From assembly GCA_020633725.1 (NCBI GenBank), contig JACKDC010000002.1, positions 558,001-622,000 of the forward strand: a stretch of 64,000 nucleotides of DNA, read 5' to 3'. A program made the translations under genes and the position numbers. This DNA is from Candidatus Latescibacterota bacterium (GTDB taxonomy: Bacteria; Krumholzibacteriota; Krumholzibacteriia; JACNKJ01). Below are positions 35,632 through 45,177 of the stretch, in pieces. The notes under the pieces were generated by a model. That model searched no databases and was not told the origin of the DNA. It saw nothing but the letters and a program-made list of their open reading frames with translations. Position 1 is the stretch's first letter, and the number at the start of each line of letters is the position of its first letter.

Positions 35632-38304
35632 ATGAAGCATTCATTGTCCAGATTGCAGTCTTTGCCCGCGCGCGCCGCGCTGGTCGCGCTTGCGCTTGCG
35701 CTGGGATCCGCCACGTTGGCCGCGGCCGCCGCGCCGCCCGCCCCCGAGCCCGCGCACGGGCTGCCCGGCGATCTGCTCGTCGGCCCCGCCGCCGGCGACC
35801 AGACCGACCCCGCGATCGCGCCCGGCGGCTCCGGCTTTCTCGCCGTCTGGGCCGACGCCCGCAGCAGCCTCGGCGACGCCAGCGGCGACGGCGGCACCGG
35901 GCGCGACATCTACGCCGCCCGCCTCGACGCGGACGGCCAGCTCATCGACAGCACGCCGCTCGTCCTCACGCATGCCTTCGCCGACCAGTACGATCCCCGC
36001 GCCGTGTGGAACGGCAGCGCCTGGCTCGTGCTGTGGACCGGCACCGAACCCTACGCCCAGTACGAGCGCCACTTCGTCGAGGGCGTGCGCGTGGCGGCCG
36101 ACGGCACGCTGCTCGACGCCGCGCCCATGCTGCTCTGGGACGAGGGCGGCGTGGAGGACGACTTCCGCGGCGCCGCCAGCGACGGCAGCGACTGGGCCCT
36201 GGTCTTCCAGCAGACCTACATCCAGGGCCTCGGCACCAAGGAGCGGCTCGTGGGCAAGCGCGTCACGGGCGCGGGCGCGATCCTCAACGCGCCGTCCTAC
36301 CTCTACTCGCCGTCCTGCTGCTCGTTCTTCTGGCACACGGGCATGGCGTACGCGAACGGCGTCTACCTGGTGGTCTTCGAGGGCTACTTCGACAGCTGGA
36401 ACTACGGCATCTACGGCCTGCGCTTGAACGGCAACCTGCAGACCCTGGACAGCTATCCCCTCGAGATGGTGGGGACGAGCTGGGCCGACGACCTCTACTA
36501 CAGCAATCCCGACGTGGCCTCCAACGGCAGCGAGTTCTACGTGACCTGGCAGCACTGGAACTACGGCGACGACAGCAGCCAGGTCCTCGGCGCCCGGATC
36601 AGCACGGCCGGCAGCTCGCTGGACGGCGACGGCGTCGCCATCTCGAACACGCTCGCCCACAAGTTCGACGACTCGCCGCTGGTGGCCTGGGACGGCGGCC
36701 AGTGGGTCGTCGGCTGGCCCGAGGGCGAGACGCGTCTCGCGCGCGTCGCCGCCGACGGCAGCGTGCTCGACCCGGGCGGCGTGGCCTTCCCGACCCTGCC
36801 GAGCCCCGCGCTGGCCGAGGCCGACGGCGGCCTCCAGGCCCTCTGGTCGGAGAACCGCGGCGGCGGCGCGACGCCTTACGACGTCTTCTCGGCCCGCGTG
36901 AACGCCGACCTCTCGCTCGGCGCCGACGCCTGCGTGGGCCTCGCCGCGCCGGCCCAGCGCGGGGCGTCGCTCGCCCAGGGCGATCAGACCGCGCTGCTCG
37001 TCTTCCTCAGCGAACTCTCGGGCGACAGCCGCGTGAAGGCCCAGCTGCTGGACCTGCGCGGCAACGCGCTCATGGGCGAGCCCATGGAGATCGCCCAGGA
37101 CGCGGTCGGACCGCCGGCCGTGGCCTTCGACGGGACGCGCTTCCTCGTCGCCTGGGGCGATGCGGAGTCGGGCGAGGTGCGCGCGCTTCGCGTGGGGGCG
37201 GACGGCGCTCCGCTGGACGGCACGCCGATCGGGCTCTTCCCCGGACGCGATCCCGCCGTGTCCGGCATGGACGGCCTCTTCCTCGTGAGCGCCGCCGGCG
37301 CCGCCGGCGCCGTCGCGACGCGCGTGGATGGCGCGGGCGGCGACCTGCTCGACGCACCGCCTCTCGTCCTCGAGAACGCGGCGACGGCACACGTGAGCGT
37401 CGGCGCGCTGGGCGGCGACTACTGGCTGGCGGCCTGGGAAACGCTGGGTCAGCAGGACGGCAGCGAGATCCACGGGGCGCTCGTGGCGCCCGCGGGAACC
37501 GTGGCCGGTCCGCTGCCGATCACACCCAGCGGCGACGGCATCGCGCCCTTGCGTCCGGCGGTGGCCAGCGGCGACACGGCGCTCGTGCTGTGGCAGGATC
37601 CCCGCGCCGGCGCGGACAACCTGGACCTCTACGGCCGCCGCCTCGCGGCTGCCGGCCTCACCTTCCTGGACGGCGCCGGCGTCCAGCTCACGGACGTTGC
37701 CGGCAGCCAGACCGACGGCCACGCGGCCTGGGATGGCCAGCGCTTCGTCACCGCATTCAGCGACGACCGCGGCCAGGTGAATCACCTCGACGGCCGGCTG
37801 CAGGTCTACCGCGGCTGGGTCGCCGCCACCGGCGAGCCCGTGGAAGCTCCGGAGGGTCTGCCCGTTCTCGGCAGCGCGCAGGCGACCACGCTGGATCCGG
37901 CGATCGCGGCGGACGCGGCGGGGAACACCGTCTACCTGGCCTCCGTCTTCGACGCGAGCGCGGCCACGGCCTACCGCCTGCAGCTTCGCTACGCCGGTGA
38001 GAGCACCGGCGTCGAGGATCTGCCCGCCGCCCGCCGGCAGCTGGCCGTCTACCCGAACCCCGCGAATCCGTCGGTGCAGATCCGTTTCGCGCTGCCGTCG
38101 GCCACGCGGCCGAGCGTCGGCATCTACGATCTGCGCGGCGCGCGCGTGGCCACGCTGGACCCGGGCGTGCTGCCCGCGGGGGGCCAGGAGCTGCACTGGG
38201 ACGGGCGATCCGACGGCGGCCGCGAGCTGCCCTCGGGCATCTACTTCGTGAGGCTGCGGGCAGCGGGGGTCGACGAGACCGCGAAGCTGACCCTGCTCCG
38301 CTGA
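35632..38304 (+). CDS. Secreted beta-propeller-like repeat protein with YPNPxNP tail
   Basis: An 890-residue exported protein; signal peptide about 1-34. The body has about a dozen weak repeats of the type AVWNGSAWLVLWTG, AYANGVYLVVFEGY, VAFDGTRFLVAWGD, VASGDTALVLWQD. Each repeat is followed by a YGxRLxADG-like strand, as in large propeller or WD40-like surface proteins. The C-terminal domain YPNPANPSVQIRF to KLTLLR is the sorting-tail type. TTGGAGG precedes ATG 35632. A possible TTGACA-16-TAAGGC promoter lies at 35438-35465. No enzyme motif is seen. Likely a surface or secreted protein of unknown role. Confidence 0.83.
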   Translation: MKHSLSRLQSLPARAALVALALALGSATLAAAAAPPAPEPAHGLPGDLLVGPAAGDQTDPAIAPGGSGFLAVWADARSSLGDASGDGGTGRDIYAARLDADGQLIDSTPLVLTHAFADQYDPRAVWNGSAWLVLWTGTEPYAQYERHFVEGVRVAADGTLLDAAPMLLWDEGGVEDDFRGAASDGSDWALVFQQTYIQGLGTKERLVGKRVTGAGAILNAPSYLYSPSCCSFFWHTGMAYANGVYLVVFEGYFDSWNYGIYGLRLNGNLQTLDSYPLEMVGTSWADDLYYSNPDVASNGSEFYVTWQHWNYGDDSSQVLGARISTAGSSLDGDGVAISNTLAHKFDDSPLVAWDGGQWVVGWPEGETRLARVAADGSVLDPGGVAFPTLPSPALAEADGGLQALWSENRGGGATPYDVFSARVNADLSLGADACVGLAAPAQRGASLAQGDQTALLVFLSELSGDSRVKAQLLDLRGNALMGEPMEIAQDAVGPPAVAFDGTRFLVAWGDAESGEVRALRVGADGAPLDGTPIGLFPGRDPAVSGMDGLFLVSAAGAAGAVATRVDGAGGDLLDAPPLVLENAATAHVSVGALGGDYWLAAWETLGQQDGSEIHGALVAPAGTVAGPLPITPSGDGIAPLRPAVASGDTALVLWQDPRAGADNLDLYGRRLAAAGLTFLDGAGVQLTDVAGSQTDGHAAWDGQRFVTAFSDDRGQVNHLDGRLQVYRGWVAATGEPVEAPEGLPVLGSAQATTLDPAIAADAAGNTVYLASVFDASAATAYRLQLRYAGESTGVEDLPAARRQLAVYPNPANPSVQIRFALPSATRPSVGIYDLRGARVATLDPGVLPAGGQELHWDGRSDGGRELPSGIYFVRLRAAGVDETAKLTLLR

Positions 38305-38467
38305 GCCGAGGGGATGACGGGCCGGCGCGCGCCGGCCCGTCGCTCCCAAAAACCGCCAAAAAGTGGCTGCAGGAGCCGATTTCTCCTTCCCAAACCGGCC
38401 AGGGTCGCTATCATCGCGCCGACCCGGAAGCTTCATTCCTTCCGCGAAACGCCAAGGAGAAAACGCG

Positions 38468-38806
38468 ATGGCAGTCAAGAAAGCAGCGAAGAAGACGGCG
38501 GCCGCCGTCAAGCCGCCGACGAAGAACGAGGTCTACCGCACGATTGCCGAGAAGACCGGCTTCACGCGCAAGGACGTCGTTCTGGTCTGCGATGCGCTCA
38601 CCGACGTGATGGTCAAGTCCGTCAAGAAGCACGGCACCTTCAACATGCTCGGCCTCATGAAGATGACGCTGGTCAAGAAGCCCGCGGTCAAGGGCGGCAA
38701 GATGATCCGCAACCCCTTCACCGGCGAGATGGTGCCGCAGAAGGCCAAGCCCGCGTCGCGCACCGTGCGCATCCGCCCGCTGAAGGCCGTGAAGGACATG
38801 CTCTAG
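38468..38806 (+). CDS. HU/IHF-family DNA-binding protein with Lys/Ala N-terminal extension
   Basis: A 112-residue nucleoid protein. A basic AVKKAAKKTAAAVKPPTKNE extension of about 20 residues precedes the HU fold (VYRTIAEKTGFTRKDVVLV, FNMLGLMKMTLVKKPAVKGG). The DNA-intercalating arm reads RNPFTGEMVPQKAKPASRTVRIRP. The arm has the RNPxTGE signature but no usual NPQTG. AAGGAGA stands 7 bases before ATG 38468. A hairpin terminator follows. Confidence 0.93.
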   Translation: MAVKKAAKKTAAAVKPPTKNEVYRTIAEKTGFTRKDVVLVCDALTDVMVKSVKKHGTFNMLGLMKMTLVKKPAVKGGKMIRNPFTGEMVPQKAKPASRTVRIRPLKAVKDML

Positions 38807-38852
38807 CCGACGCACGGCTGCGCACTGTCCCACAGCGACCGCCATGCTGTCA

Positions 38853-38886
38853 GACCCCCGGCCCAGGTCGGGGGTCTTCGTGTTTG
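38853..38886 (+). terminator. Hairpin terminator after the HU gene
   Basis: An 8-bp stem (38853-38860 with 38869-38876), 8-base loop, then an interrupted T-rich run. Confidence 0.65.
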
Positions 38887-38962
38887 CGCACGTTTCACCG
38901 GCGCAATGATAATTAAAGACAAGCCAACCCGAAAGACGTGTACGCTTCCCTGGAATACCCAA

Positions 38963-38991
38963 TTGCTGCGCCGTGGGGTTTCTGGTATCAT
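38963..38991 (+). promoter_or_regulatory. Predicted promoter of the cupredoxin gene
   Basis: TTGCTG (38963-38968), 17-base spacer, TATCAT (38986-38991), 62 bases before ATG 39053. Confidence 0.55.
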
Positions 38992-39052
38992 GGGCGCTCG
39001 ATACCGGAACCGGCGCCGCCAGCCTGCGGCGCCACAGCAAACGGGAGAAGTC

Positions 39053-39445
39053 ATGAAATCAACGCTCAAGCTCCTCGCCGTCGCCGCGCTTCTGGCGCTG
39101 CCGGCCCTCGCTCTTGCTGACACCGTGGTCATCAACCAGGTGAACACCGCGTGGTCGCCCGCCGAGGTCACGATCCAGGTCGGCGACACGGTGGAGTGGC
39201 ACTGGAGCTCGCTCTCGCACACCGTCACCAACGGCACCGGCGCCGCGGATCCCGACGCCGGCAACATGTTCGACGAGCCCCTGAACGGGTCGAACACCGT
39301 GGTCAGCTACACCTTCAACAGCCCCGGCGACGTGCCCTACTTCTGCCGCCCTCACGAGGCGATGGGCATGACGGGCGTCGTCCACGTGCGTGACACGACC
39401 GCCACCGAGGAGTCGACCTGGGGCAACGTGAAGGCCCTTTACTAG
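39053..39445 (+). CDS. Plastocyanin-like cupredoxin
   Basis: A 130-residue periplasmic blue-copper protein. Signal peptide about 1-22. The type-1 copper ligands are H56 (SLSHTVTNG), C98, H101 and M106 in YFCRPHEAMGM. Strand VTIQVGDTVEWHW is typical of the fold. Electron shuttle between redox partners, plausibly the small cytochromes in this window (inference). GGGAGA lies upstream of ATG 39053. A strong terminator follows, so the gene is monocistronic. Confidence 0.93.
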   Translation: MKSTLKLLAVAALLALPALALADTVVINQVNTAWSPAEVTIQVGDTVEWHWSSLSHTVTNGTGAADPDAGNMFDEPLNGSNTVVSYTFNSPGDVPYFCRPHEAMGMTGVVHVRDTTATEESTWGNVKALY

Positions 39446-39468
39446 TCCGATCCGTCCCTTCGCTGCGA

Positions 39469-39498
39469 GGCCCCGGCTCCCATGGCCGGGGCCTTTTT
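39469..39498 (+). terminator. Intrinsic terminator after the cupredoxin gene
   Basis: A 9-bp GC stem (39469-39477 with 39485-39493), 7-base loop, TTTTT at 39494-39498. Confidence 0.9.
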
Positions 39499-39588
39499 CG
39501 TGCCCGTCGCGGCAGGTCTTGACCTGGGTCGCGCCGTCCGCCACGCTGGTGGCACCTCTCGCGTCGCCACACTCGAATCGAGCTCCTC

Positions 39589-41007
39589 ATGCCTGACGCG
39601 CCCCGCGACTCCTTCCTCGGCCGCACCCTGCAGAACCTCCGGCGCCTCTGGCGCGACGCGCAGCCGGCGGGCTGGCGGCGCGGGGAGCGCCCGCTGGCCC
39701 CGGACCTGCCCGACGCCGACCGGGAGCGCCTGCGCGGGCGCATCGACGCCTGCCTGTCCGCCAGAGGAGGCGAGGTGTCCGCGCGGCGCCGCGCCGCCGA
39801 GCTGGGGACGGACTACCTCGCCCTCAGCCCCGCGGGGCGCGAGCGCTTCCTGCGCCTGCTCGCCGTGGACTACGGCGTCGACGGCCGCGCGCTGGACGAG
39901 GCCGTGGGCACGCTGCAGACGGCCGCGGGTCCCGATCGCCTGCTGGCCGAGGAGCGTCTGCGCGACGCGCTCGTCACCCCACGCCTGCGCCTGCTCACGC
40001 AGTTCAACGCGCTGCCCGCGGGCACGAAGTTCCTCGTGGACCTGCGCGCGGACCTGCTCGGCGTCGCCGGCGACGATCCCGCCCTCCGCAGCCTGGACCG
40101 CGAGCTGCAGCGCCTGCTCGCCTCCTGGTTCGATCCGGGCTTCCTCGAGCTGCGCCGCATCGACTGGCAGTCGCCCGCCGCCCTGCTGGAGAAGCTCATG
40201 GCCTACGAGGCCGTCCACGAGATCGAGTCCTGGGACGACCTGCGCAACCGCCTCGAGACCGACCGCTGCTGCTACGCCTTCTTCCATCACCACATGCCCG
40301 GCGAACCGCTGATCTTCGTGGAGGTCGCGCTCGTGGAAGGCATGGCCGACGACGTCCAGGCCCTGCTCGACGAGGACGCTCCCGCCGTGCCCACCGAGGC
40401 CGCGGACACGGCCATCTTCTACTCCATCTCGAACACGCAGCGCGGGCTGCGGGGGATCAGCTTCGGGGGCTTCCTCATCAAGGCGGTGGTGGACGACCTG
40501 CGCGCGCGCTTCCCGCGCCTGCGCCAGTTCGCGACGCTCTCGCCGCTCCCCGGCTTCTGCCGCTGGCTCGAGGGCCTGGAGCGCTCGCGGCTCGACGCCC
40601 TGCTGGGCGCGGAAACGGCCGCGTCGTTGCTCGAGGACGCCGGCGCCGCCGGGGGCAGTCCCCAGGCGCTCGCCACCGCGCTCCGCGCGGGCGCCTGGGT
40701 GGAGGACGCCGCCCGCGCCCAGCGCCTGCGCGAGCCCCTGCTTCGTCTCGGCGCGCAGTACCTCGTGCGCGAGAAGCGGGGACGGGGGCCGCTGGATCCG
40801 GTGGCGCGTTTCCACCTGGGCAACGGCGCGCGGGTGGAGCGCCTGAACTGGCTGGGCAACCGCTCGCCGGCCGGCCTCGAGCGGGCGGCCGGGCTCATGG
40901 TCAACTACGCCTATCGTCTTGGCGAGATGGAGCAGAACCACGAGCGCTTCGAGGGCGAGGGGGAGGTGGCCGTCGGGCCCGATCTGCGTCGCCTGCACAA
41001 GCGCTGA
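39589..41007 (+). CDS. mlycD: Malonyl-CoA decarboxylase
   Basis: A 472-residue enzyme converting malonyl-CoA to acetyl-CoA and CO2. The helical N-terminal domain (about 1-180) includes ALSPAGRERFLRLLAVDYGV. The catalytic GNAT-like domain has the signature FFHHHMPGEPLIFVEVAL, FYSISNTQRGLRGISFGG (with the family catalytic Ser), FATLSPLPGF and, near residue 408, ARFHLGNGARVERLNWLGN (catalytic His), then GLMVNYAYRL. No malonate-use genes are adjacent. Probably controls the malonyl-CoA pool. ATG 39589 is the first start after the cupredoxin terminator. Confidence 0.94.
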   Translation: MPDAPRDSFLGRTLQNLRRLWRDAQPAGWRRGERPLAPDLPDADRERLRGRIDACLSARGGEVSARRRAAELGTDYLALSPAGRERFLRLLAVDYGVDGRALDEAVGTLQTAAGPDRLLAEERLRDALVTPRLRLLTQFNALPAGTKFLVDLRADLLGVAGDDPALRSLDRELQRLLASWFDPGFLELRRIDWQSPAALLEKLMAYEAVHEIESWDDLRNRLETDRCCYAFFHHHMPGEPLIFVEVALVEGMADDVQALLDEDAPAVPTEAADTAIFYSISNTQRGLRGISFGGFLIKAVVDDLRARFPRLRQFATLSPLPGFCRWLEGLERSRLDALLGAETAASLLEDAGAAGGSPQALATALRAGAWVEDAARAQRLREPLLRLGAQYLVREKRGRGPLDPVARFHLGNGARVERLNWLGNRSPAGLERAAGLMVNYAYRLGEMEQNHERFEGEGEVAVGPDLRRLHKR

Positions 41008-41046
41008 GATGTTATGCTTCCGGCGGTGGAGCACCGGGGAGTACGC

Positions 41047-42585
41047 ATGAGCAAGCGCCGCATCGCAGCCCTGCTTGCTGCCCTCGCCCTGGCGGGGGCC
41101 GCGCGGGCGGAGGAGCCCGACCCGCGCTACTGGCGCCTCGACGACGTCGTCGCCCAGTTCCAGCAGTGGTCCGTGGACTACCCCGACATCTTCCAGGCGG
41201 GCAGTCTGGGGCTGAGCGGCCAGGGCGAGGCCATTCCGCTCGCGCGCATCTCCGACCACGCGCAGACGGACGAGCCCGAGCCCGCGCTCCTCTTCCACGC
41301 CGCCCAGCACGCCAACGAGTGCAACGGCACGGGCGCGATCATGGACGCCATGGCCGCGCTGCTGCAGGGCTACGCGCTCAACCCCGGCATGCGCGCCCGG
41401 GTGGACAGCCTCGAGCTGTGGTTCATGCCCATCTTCAACGTGGACGGCCATCGCTACGTCTTCGGCGGCGGCCCCAGCTGGGCCGACTGGCGCAAGACCC
41501 TGCGCGACAACAACGGCAACGACCAGGTGGACTACCCCGACGATGGCGTCGACACCAATCGCAACTGGGACTGGTACTGGGACGAGTCCGACGAGACCGA
41601 CCCCGCCCACCTCGAGTACAAGGGACCCTTCCCCTTCTCCGAGCCCGAGGCCACGGCGCTGCGCGACTTCGTGCTGACGCGCCGCCCCCTCGTGGTGGTG
41701 GACTATCACTCGCCGGTGACGATCGTCTGGGACAACGAGGTCTTCTGGCCCTGGCTCAGCACGCACGGCTGGGGCTACAGCCCCGACGAGCCCGTCGCCC
41801 GCGACGTCGCCAGCCAGTGGGCGGCGGCCACGCTCACGCACACGGGGCAGCCCTTCGGCTCGATCTTCGGCTACGACTCGCTGCCCAAGGAGCAGAACTG
41901 GATCTACGGCGAAACGGGCATCCTCACCTTCGTGATGGAGATCTCCGACCACTGCTGGTGGACCGGCGCCACGGTGGACACCATCGCGACGCGGGTGGCG
42001 CGGGGGAGCTACGCGCTCATCGACCGCGCCATGAACGGCCCCGGCATCCGCGGCCGGGTGACCGATGCCGTCACCGGGAATCCCCTGGTGGCGCAGGTGG
42101 AGATCCTCCAGTACTCCGGCGCCGAGCTGGGTCCGCACCTCACGGACGCCGCCTTCGGCAAGTACGAACGCCTGACGAAGACGGGCAGCTTCACGGTGCA
42201 GGCGAGCTGCCCGGGCTACGAGACGCAGACGCAGCAGGTGCCCAACGTGACCGGCGGCTGGCGGCAGGTGGATCTCGCGCTCGTGCCCACGCTGACCGCC
42301 GTGCCCGACCTGCCGTCGGACGGGCTGAGGATCGTCGGCCCGAATCCGCTGCGGCCCGGGCAGGCCGTGCTCCTGGCCCTCGGCGCGGACGTCACGGACG
42401 CCGACGGCGCCACGGTGGAGCTCTTCGACGTGACCGGCCGCCGCCGCGCCGTGCTCGGCGCGGCGCTCGCCCCCGGTGCGACGCACCGCCTCGCGCTGCC
42501 GGCTGACCTGGCCTCGGGCGTCTATCTGCTGCGGGCCAGCGCCGGCGGCACGCAGGCGGTCTGCAGAATCACGCTCCTGCGCTGA
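41047..42585 (+). CDS. Secreted M14 zinc carboxypeptidase with Por-secretion-like tail
   Basis: A 512-residue exported peptidase; signal peptide about 1-21. Zinc ligands H88 and E91 lie in the H-A-N-E of HAAQHANEC. The third ligand is the His in VVDYHSPV. Substrate-binding Asn-Arg is in VDTNRNWDWYW, and the catalytic Glu is in LTFVMEISDH. A CarboxypepD-regulatory-like beta domain (GIRGRVTDAVTGNPL) and a tail with GPNPLRPG ending RITLLR follow. GGGGAG precedes ATG 41047. Digests peptides outside the cell or at the surface. Confidence 0.92.
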   Translation: MSKRRIAALLAALALAGAARAEEPDPRYWRLDDVVAQFQQWSVDYPDIFQAGSLGLSGQGEAIPLARISDHAQTDEPEPALLFHAAQHANECNGTGAIMDAMAALLQGYALNPGMRARVDSLELWFMPIFNVDGHRYVFGGGPSWADWRKTLRDNNGNDQVDYPDDGVDTNRNWDWYWDESDETDPAHLEYKGPFPFSEPEATALRDFVLTRRPLVVVDYHSPVTIVWDNEVFWPWLSTHGWGYSPDEPVARDVASQWAAATLTHTGQPFGSIFGYDSLPKEQNWIYGETGILTFVMEISDHCWWTGATVDTIATRVARGSYALIDRAMNGPGIRGRVTDAVTGNPLVAQVEILQYSGAELGPHLTDAAFGKYERLTKTGSFTVQASCPGYETQTQQVPNVTGGWRQVDLALVPTLTAVPDLPSDGLRIVGPNPLRPGQAVLLALGADVTDADGATVELFDVTGRRRAVLGAALAPGATHRLALPADLASGVYLLRASAGGTQAVCRITLLR

Positions 42586-42616
42586 CCCCCGGGTGGGCAT
42601 CGCGCGTCGGCTCCGC

Positions 42617-42622
42617 TATACT
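42617..42622 (+). promoter_or_regulatory. Perfect-looking -10 box before the 42691 gene
   Basis: TATACT at 42617-42622; no convincing -35 element is seen 16-18 bases upstream. It would give a leader of about 60 bases. Confidence 0.35.
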
Positions 42623-42690
42623 CGAAGACGCAGCGTTACCCCGCGCCCCATGGCGGGACCGAACCCACACGCCCCACGGGAGGTCCGACC

Positions 42691-44379
42691 ATGCATCGCT
42701 TTCCAAGCATTTCCACCCTCTTCCTGGCCATCCTGACCATCGCCGCCGCGCCGGCGGCCGCACAGGTCGCCTCGGCGCTCCTCGTCGAAGGCGGCGGCCT
42801 GCCCGGCGGACCCGTCGGCGAGACGGTGTCGTCCATCGGCAATTCGGCCGTGAACCACGCGGGCGGCTACGCCTTCGGCATCAACAGCACCGACGGCACC
42901 GAGACCCTCAGCCGGATCTGGGGCTCGGCCGACGGCGGCCTGGGCGGCCTGCTCTTCAGCGAGGGGACCTACGGCGACTACACGCAGACGTCCTTCGAGA
43001 GCTTCTTCGGCATCGGCAACGCCGGCGAGGCGGCCTACAGCCCGATCTGCAACGACAACGTGGGCGGCGGCACGGGCCTTGACGCGGTGTGGCTAAATGA
43101 CACTGTGTGCATGATTGAAGAGGCCGTCTATCCGCCGAATCCGGTCTACTACTGGAGCTTCGGCAGCCGGCCCGGCTGCACCGCCGACGGCCGTCCCTAC
43201 TGGGAGGGCGGCTACACCGCCGTCCAGGGCGGCTCGACCCAGTTCCGCGGCCTCTACCTCGGCACGGACGCCACCGCCGTGCTCGAAAGCGGCGACATCA
43301 TCGGCGGCGTCGACCTGGCCGTCACCGCCAACGGCTTCGACTTCGACTACCGCTTCTCGGCGATGGCGTCGCACTGGATCAGCCCGCTCACCCTCAACAC
43401 CGTGACCACCGGCGATCTGCACATGGTGATGGACGGAACCGCCCTCACCGCGGGCGGTGAGTTCGTCGTCGAGGGCGGCGTGGTGCCCGCGGCGATCGGC
43501 GGCCTGGCCGGCGAGCACTGGGCGGCCTTCGACTTCTGCGGCGTCACCGAGGACGGCCACTGGTTCGTCACCGGCGACACCGACGCGGCGATCACCGTGG
43601 ACGAGTTCGTCATGGTGGACGGCGAGATCGTCCTGCGCGAAGGCGACCTGGTGGACGGCTACGTGGTCAACGGCGCCATCGAGGGCGGCTATCTCAACGA
43701 GGACGGCGACTGGGCCGTGATCTGGGACCTCGACGTGGACGCGGTCAACGTCGAGGCGCTGATCGTGAACGGCGAGCTGGTCCTGCGCGAGGGCGACGCC
43801 GTCGACTGGGACGGCGACGGCGTGGTGGACTCCACCGCCGTCCTCACCGACTTCACGGGCATCAGCAGCCTGACCCTTGGCGATCGCGACGGCGAGGGCG
43901 CGCTGCGCGCCTACTTCACGGCGGACGTCAACCTGCCCGACGCGCGGCAGCCGATCCAGCTCCAGACGATGCCGCTGCCGCTGGACGTGGCCGGGCTCGA
44001 GCAGGCGCTGGAAAGCCCGGAGCGCGGCGATCGCGCGGTGCTGGAGGGCGGCTTCGTGCTGCCGCTGAGCACGGCCACGGCGGTGGAGACGGCGCCCGGG
44101 GCCGGCGTGCTGCTCGCGGCCAACTACCCGAATCCCTTCAATCCCGCCACGAAGATCAGCTTCAGCCTGCCCCGCGCCATGCGCGTGACGGTGGAGATCC
44201 TCGACGCGGCCGGACGCCACGTGGACACGCTCTTCGCCGGCGAACTGCCGGAGGGCGGCCACGCGCTCACCTGGAACGGCGCGGACGGCCAGGGTCGCGC
44301 CCAGGCCTCGGGCCTCTACCTGTATCGCCTGTGCGGCGACGGCTGGCAGCGGACCCGTCGCATGCTCCTGCTCAAGTGA
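42691..44379 (+). CDS. Secreted protein of unknown function with YPNPFNP tail
   Basis: A 562-residue exported protein; signal peptide about 1-24. The body has repeated blade-like strands with VLREGDxVDG motifs (EIVLREGDLVDGYVV, ELVLREGDAVDWDGDG). These resemble a family of secreted choice-of-anchor or propeller proteins that report a value followed by a flag; no enzyme motif is seen. The tail YPNPFNPATKISF to RMLLLK is a clear FlgD-Ig/Por-secretion-like domain. GGGAGG precedes ATG 42691. Function is unknown. Confidence 0.82.
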   Translation: MHRFPSISTLFLAILTIAAAPAAAQVASALLVEGGGLPGGPVGETVSSIGNSAVNHAGGYAFGINSTDGTETLSRIWGSADGGLGGLLFSEGTYGDYTQTSFESFFGIGNAGEAAYSPICNDNVGGGTGLDAVWLNDTVCMIEEAVYPPNPVYYWSFGSRPGCTADGRPYWEGGYTAVQGGSTQFRGLYLGTDATAVLESGDIIGGVDLAVTANGFDFDYRFSAMASHWISPLTLNTVTTGDLHMVMDGTALTAGGEFVVEGGVVPAAIGGLAGEHWAAFDFCGVTEDGHWFVTGDTDAAITVDEFVMVDGEIVLREGDLVDGYVVNGAIEGGYLNEDGDWAVIWDLDVDAVNVEALIVNGELVLREGDAVDWDGDGVVDSTAVLTDFTGISSLTLGDRDGEGALRAYFTADVNLPDARQPIQLQTMPLPLDVAGLEQALESPERGDRAVLEGGFVLPLSTATAVETAPGAGVLLAANYPNPFNPATKISFSLPRAMRVTVEILDAAGRHVDTLFAGELPEGGHALTWNGADGQGRAQASGLYLYRLCGDGWQRTRRMLLLK

Positions 44380-44477
44380 CCCGCGAGGCGGGGGAGGGCC
44401 GCCCGGCCCTCCCTCGCCCTTGCGCCATCCGCCACTCCTTAGGATCTTGGACCCGGACGACGACCGAGGAGGACGGC

Positions 44478-44990
44478 ATGCGCAATCCCAAGAGCATCGA
44501 ACTGCTGAACAAGGCGGTCGCGGACGAGCTGTCCGCGGTGCACCAGTACATGTACTTCCACTTCCACTGCGACGACCTGGGCTACGATCTGCTGGCCAAT
44601 CTCTTCAAGCGGACAGCCGTGGAGGAGATGCTGCACGTGGAGCGACTGGCCGAGCGCATCCTCTTTCTCGGCGGCGACGTGGACATGAAGCTCGCCGGCG
44701 CGGTCAGCCAGGAGCAGGACCCCGAGGTGATGCTGAAGATGGCCGCGAAGATGGAGAGCGAGAGCGCGGCGGAGTACAACGTCTGGGCGAACCAGTGCGC
44801 GACGCCGGAGAACGCCGACGCGGCCACCCGCAAGCTCTTCGAGGAGCTGGTGGCCGACGAGGAGCGCCACTTCGACCAGTACGACCAGGAGATCGACAAC
44901 ATCAAGCGCTTCGGCGAGCGCTACCTGGCGCTGCAGTCCATCGAGCGGAGCCGCGGGCGCGACGCCGGCGGCGCAGGCGCGGGGGAGTGA
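44478..44990 (+). CDS. bfr: Bacterioferritin
   Basis: A 170-residue four-helix ferritin-like protein storing iron as a 24-mer. Ferroxidase ligands are visible: Glu in VADELSAVHQY, Glu and His in VEEMLHVERL, Glu in ESESAAEYN, Glu and His in DEERHFDQYDQE. The Met in EEMLHVE corresponds to the haem-ligand Met of bacterioferritins. The C-terminus has a disordered Arg/Gly tail. GAGGAGGA precedes ATG 44478. A terminator follows. A companion to the many haem and redox genes nearby. Confidence 0.93.
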   Translation: MRNPKSIELLNKAVADELSAVHQYMYFHFHCDDLGYDLLANLFKRTAVEEMLHVERLAERILFLGGDVDMKLAGAVSQEQDPEVMLKMAAKMESESAAEYNVWANQCATPENADAATRKLFEELVADEERHFDQYDQEIDNIKRFGERYLALQSIERSRGRDAGGAGAGE

Positions 44991-45032
44991 GTCTCCGCGC
45001 TGCCGGGGGTTCTGCAGGCCCGAAATCCGCGA

Positions 45033-45060
45033 GCGGCCCGTCACGGCGACGGGCCGCTTT
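45033..45060 (+). terminator. Intrinsic terminator after bfr
   Basis: A 10-bp stem (45033-45042 with 45048-45057), 5-base loop, then TTT. Confidence 0.8.
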
Positions 45061-45177
45061 CGTATCCAGGTCACTCCGCGGCGGGCCGGACCCGCCGGGG
45101 ACGACCGACGCCGCTTGCGCCCCGCGCGGGAAGGTCCGTATGTATGGGGGCACAGCCTGACGATGAAGGAGGGCACG

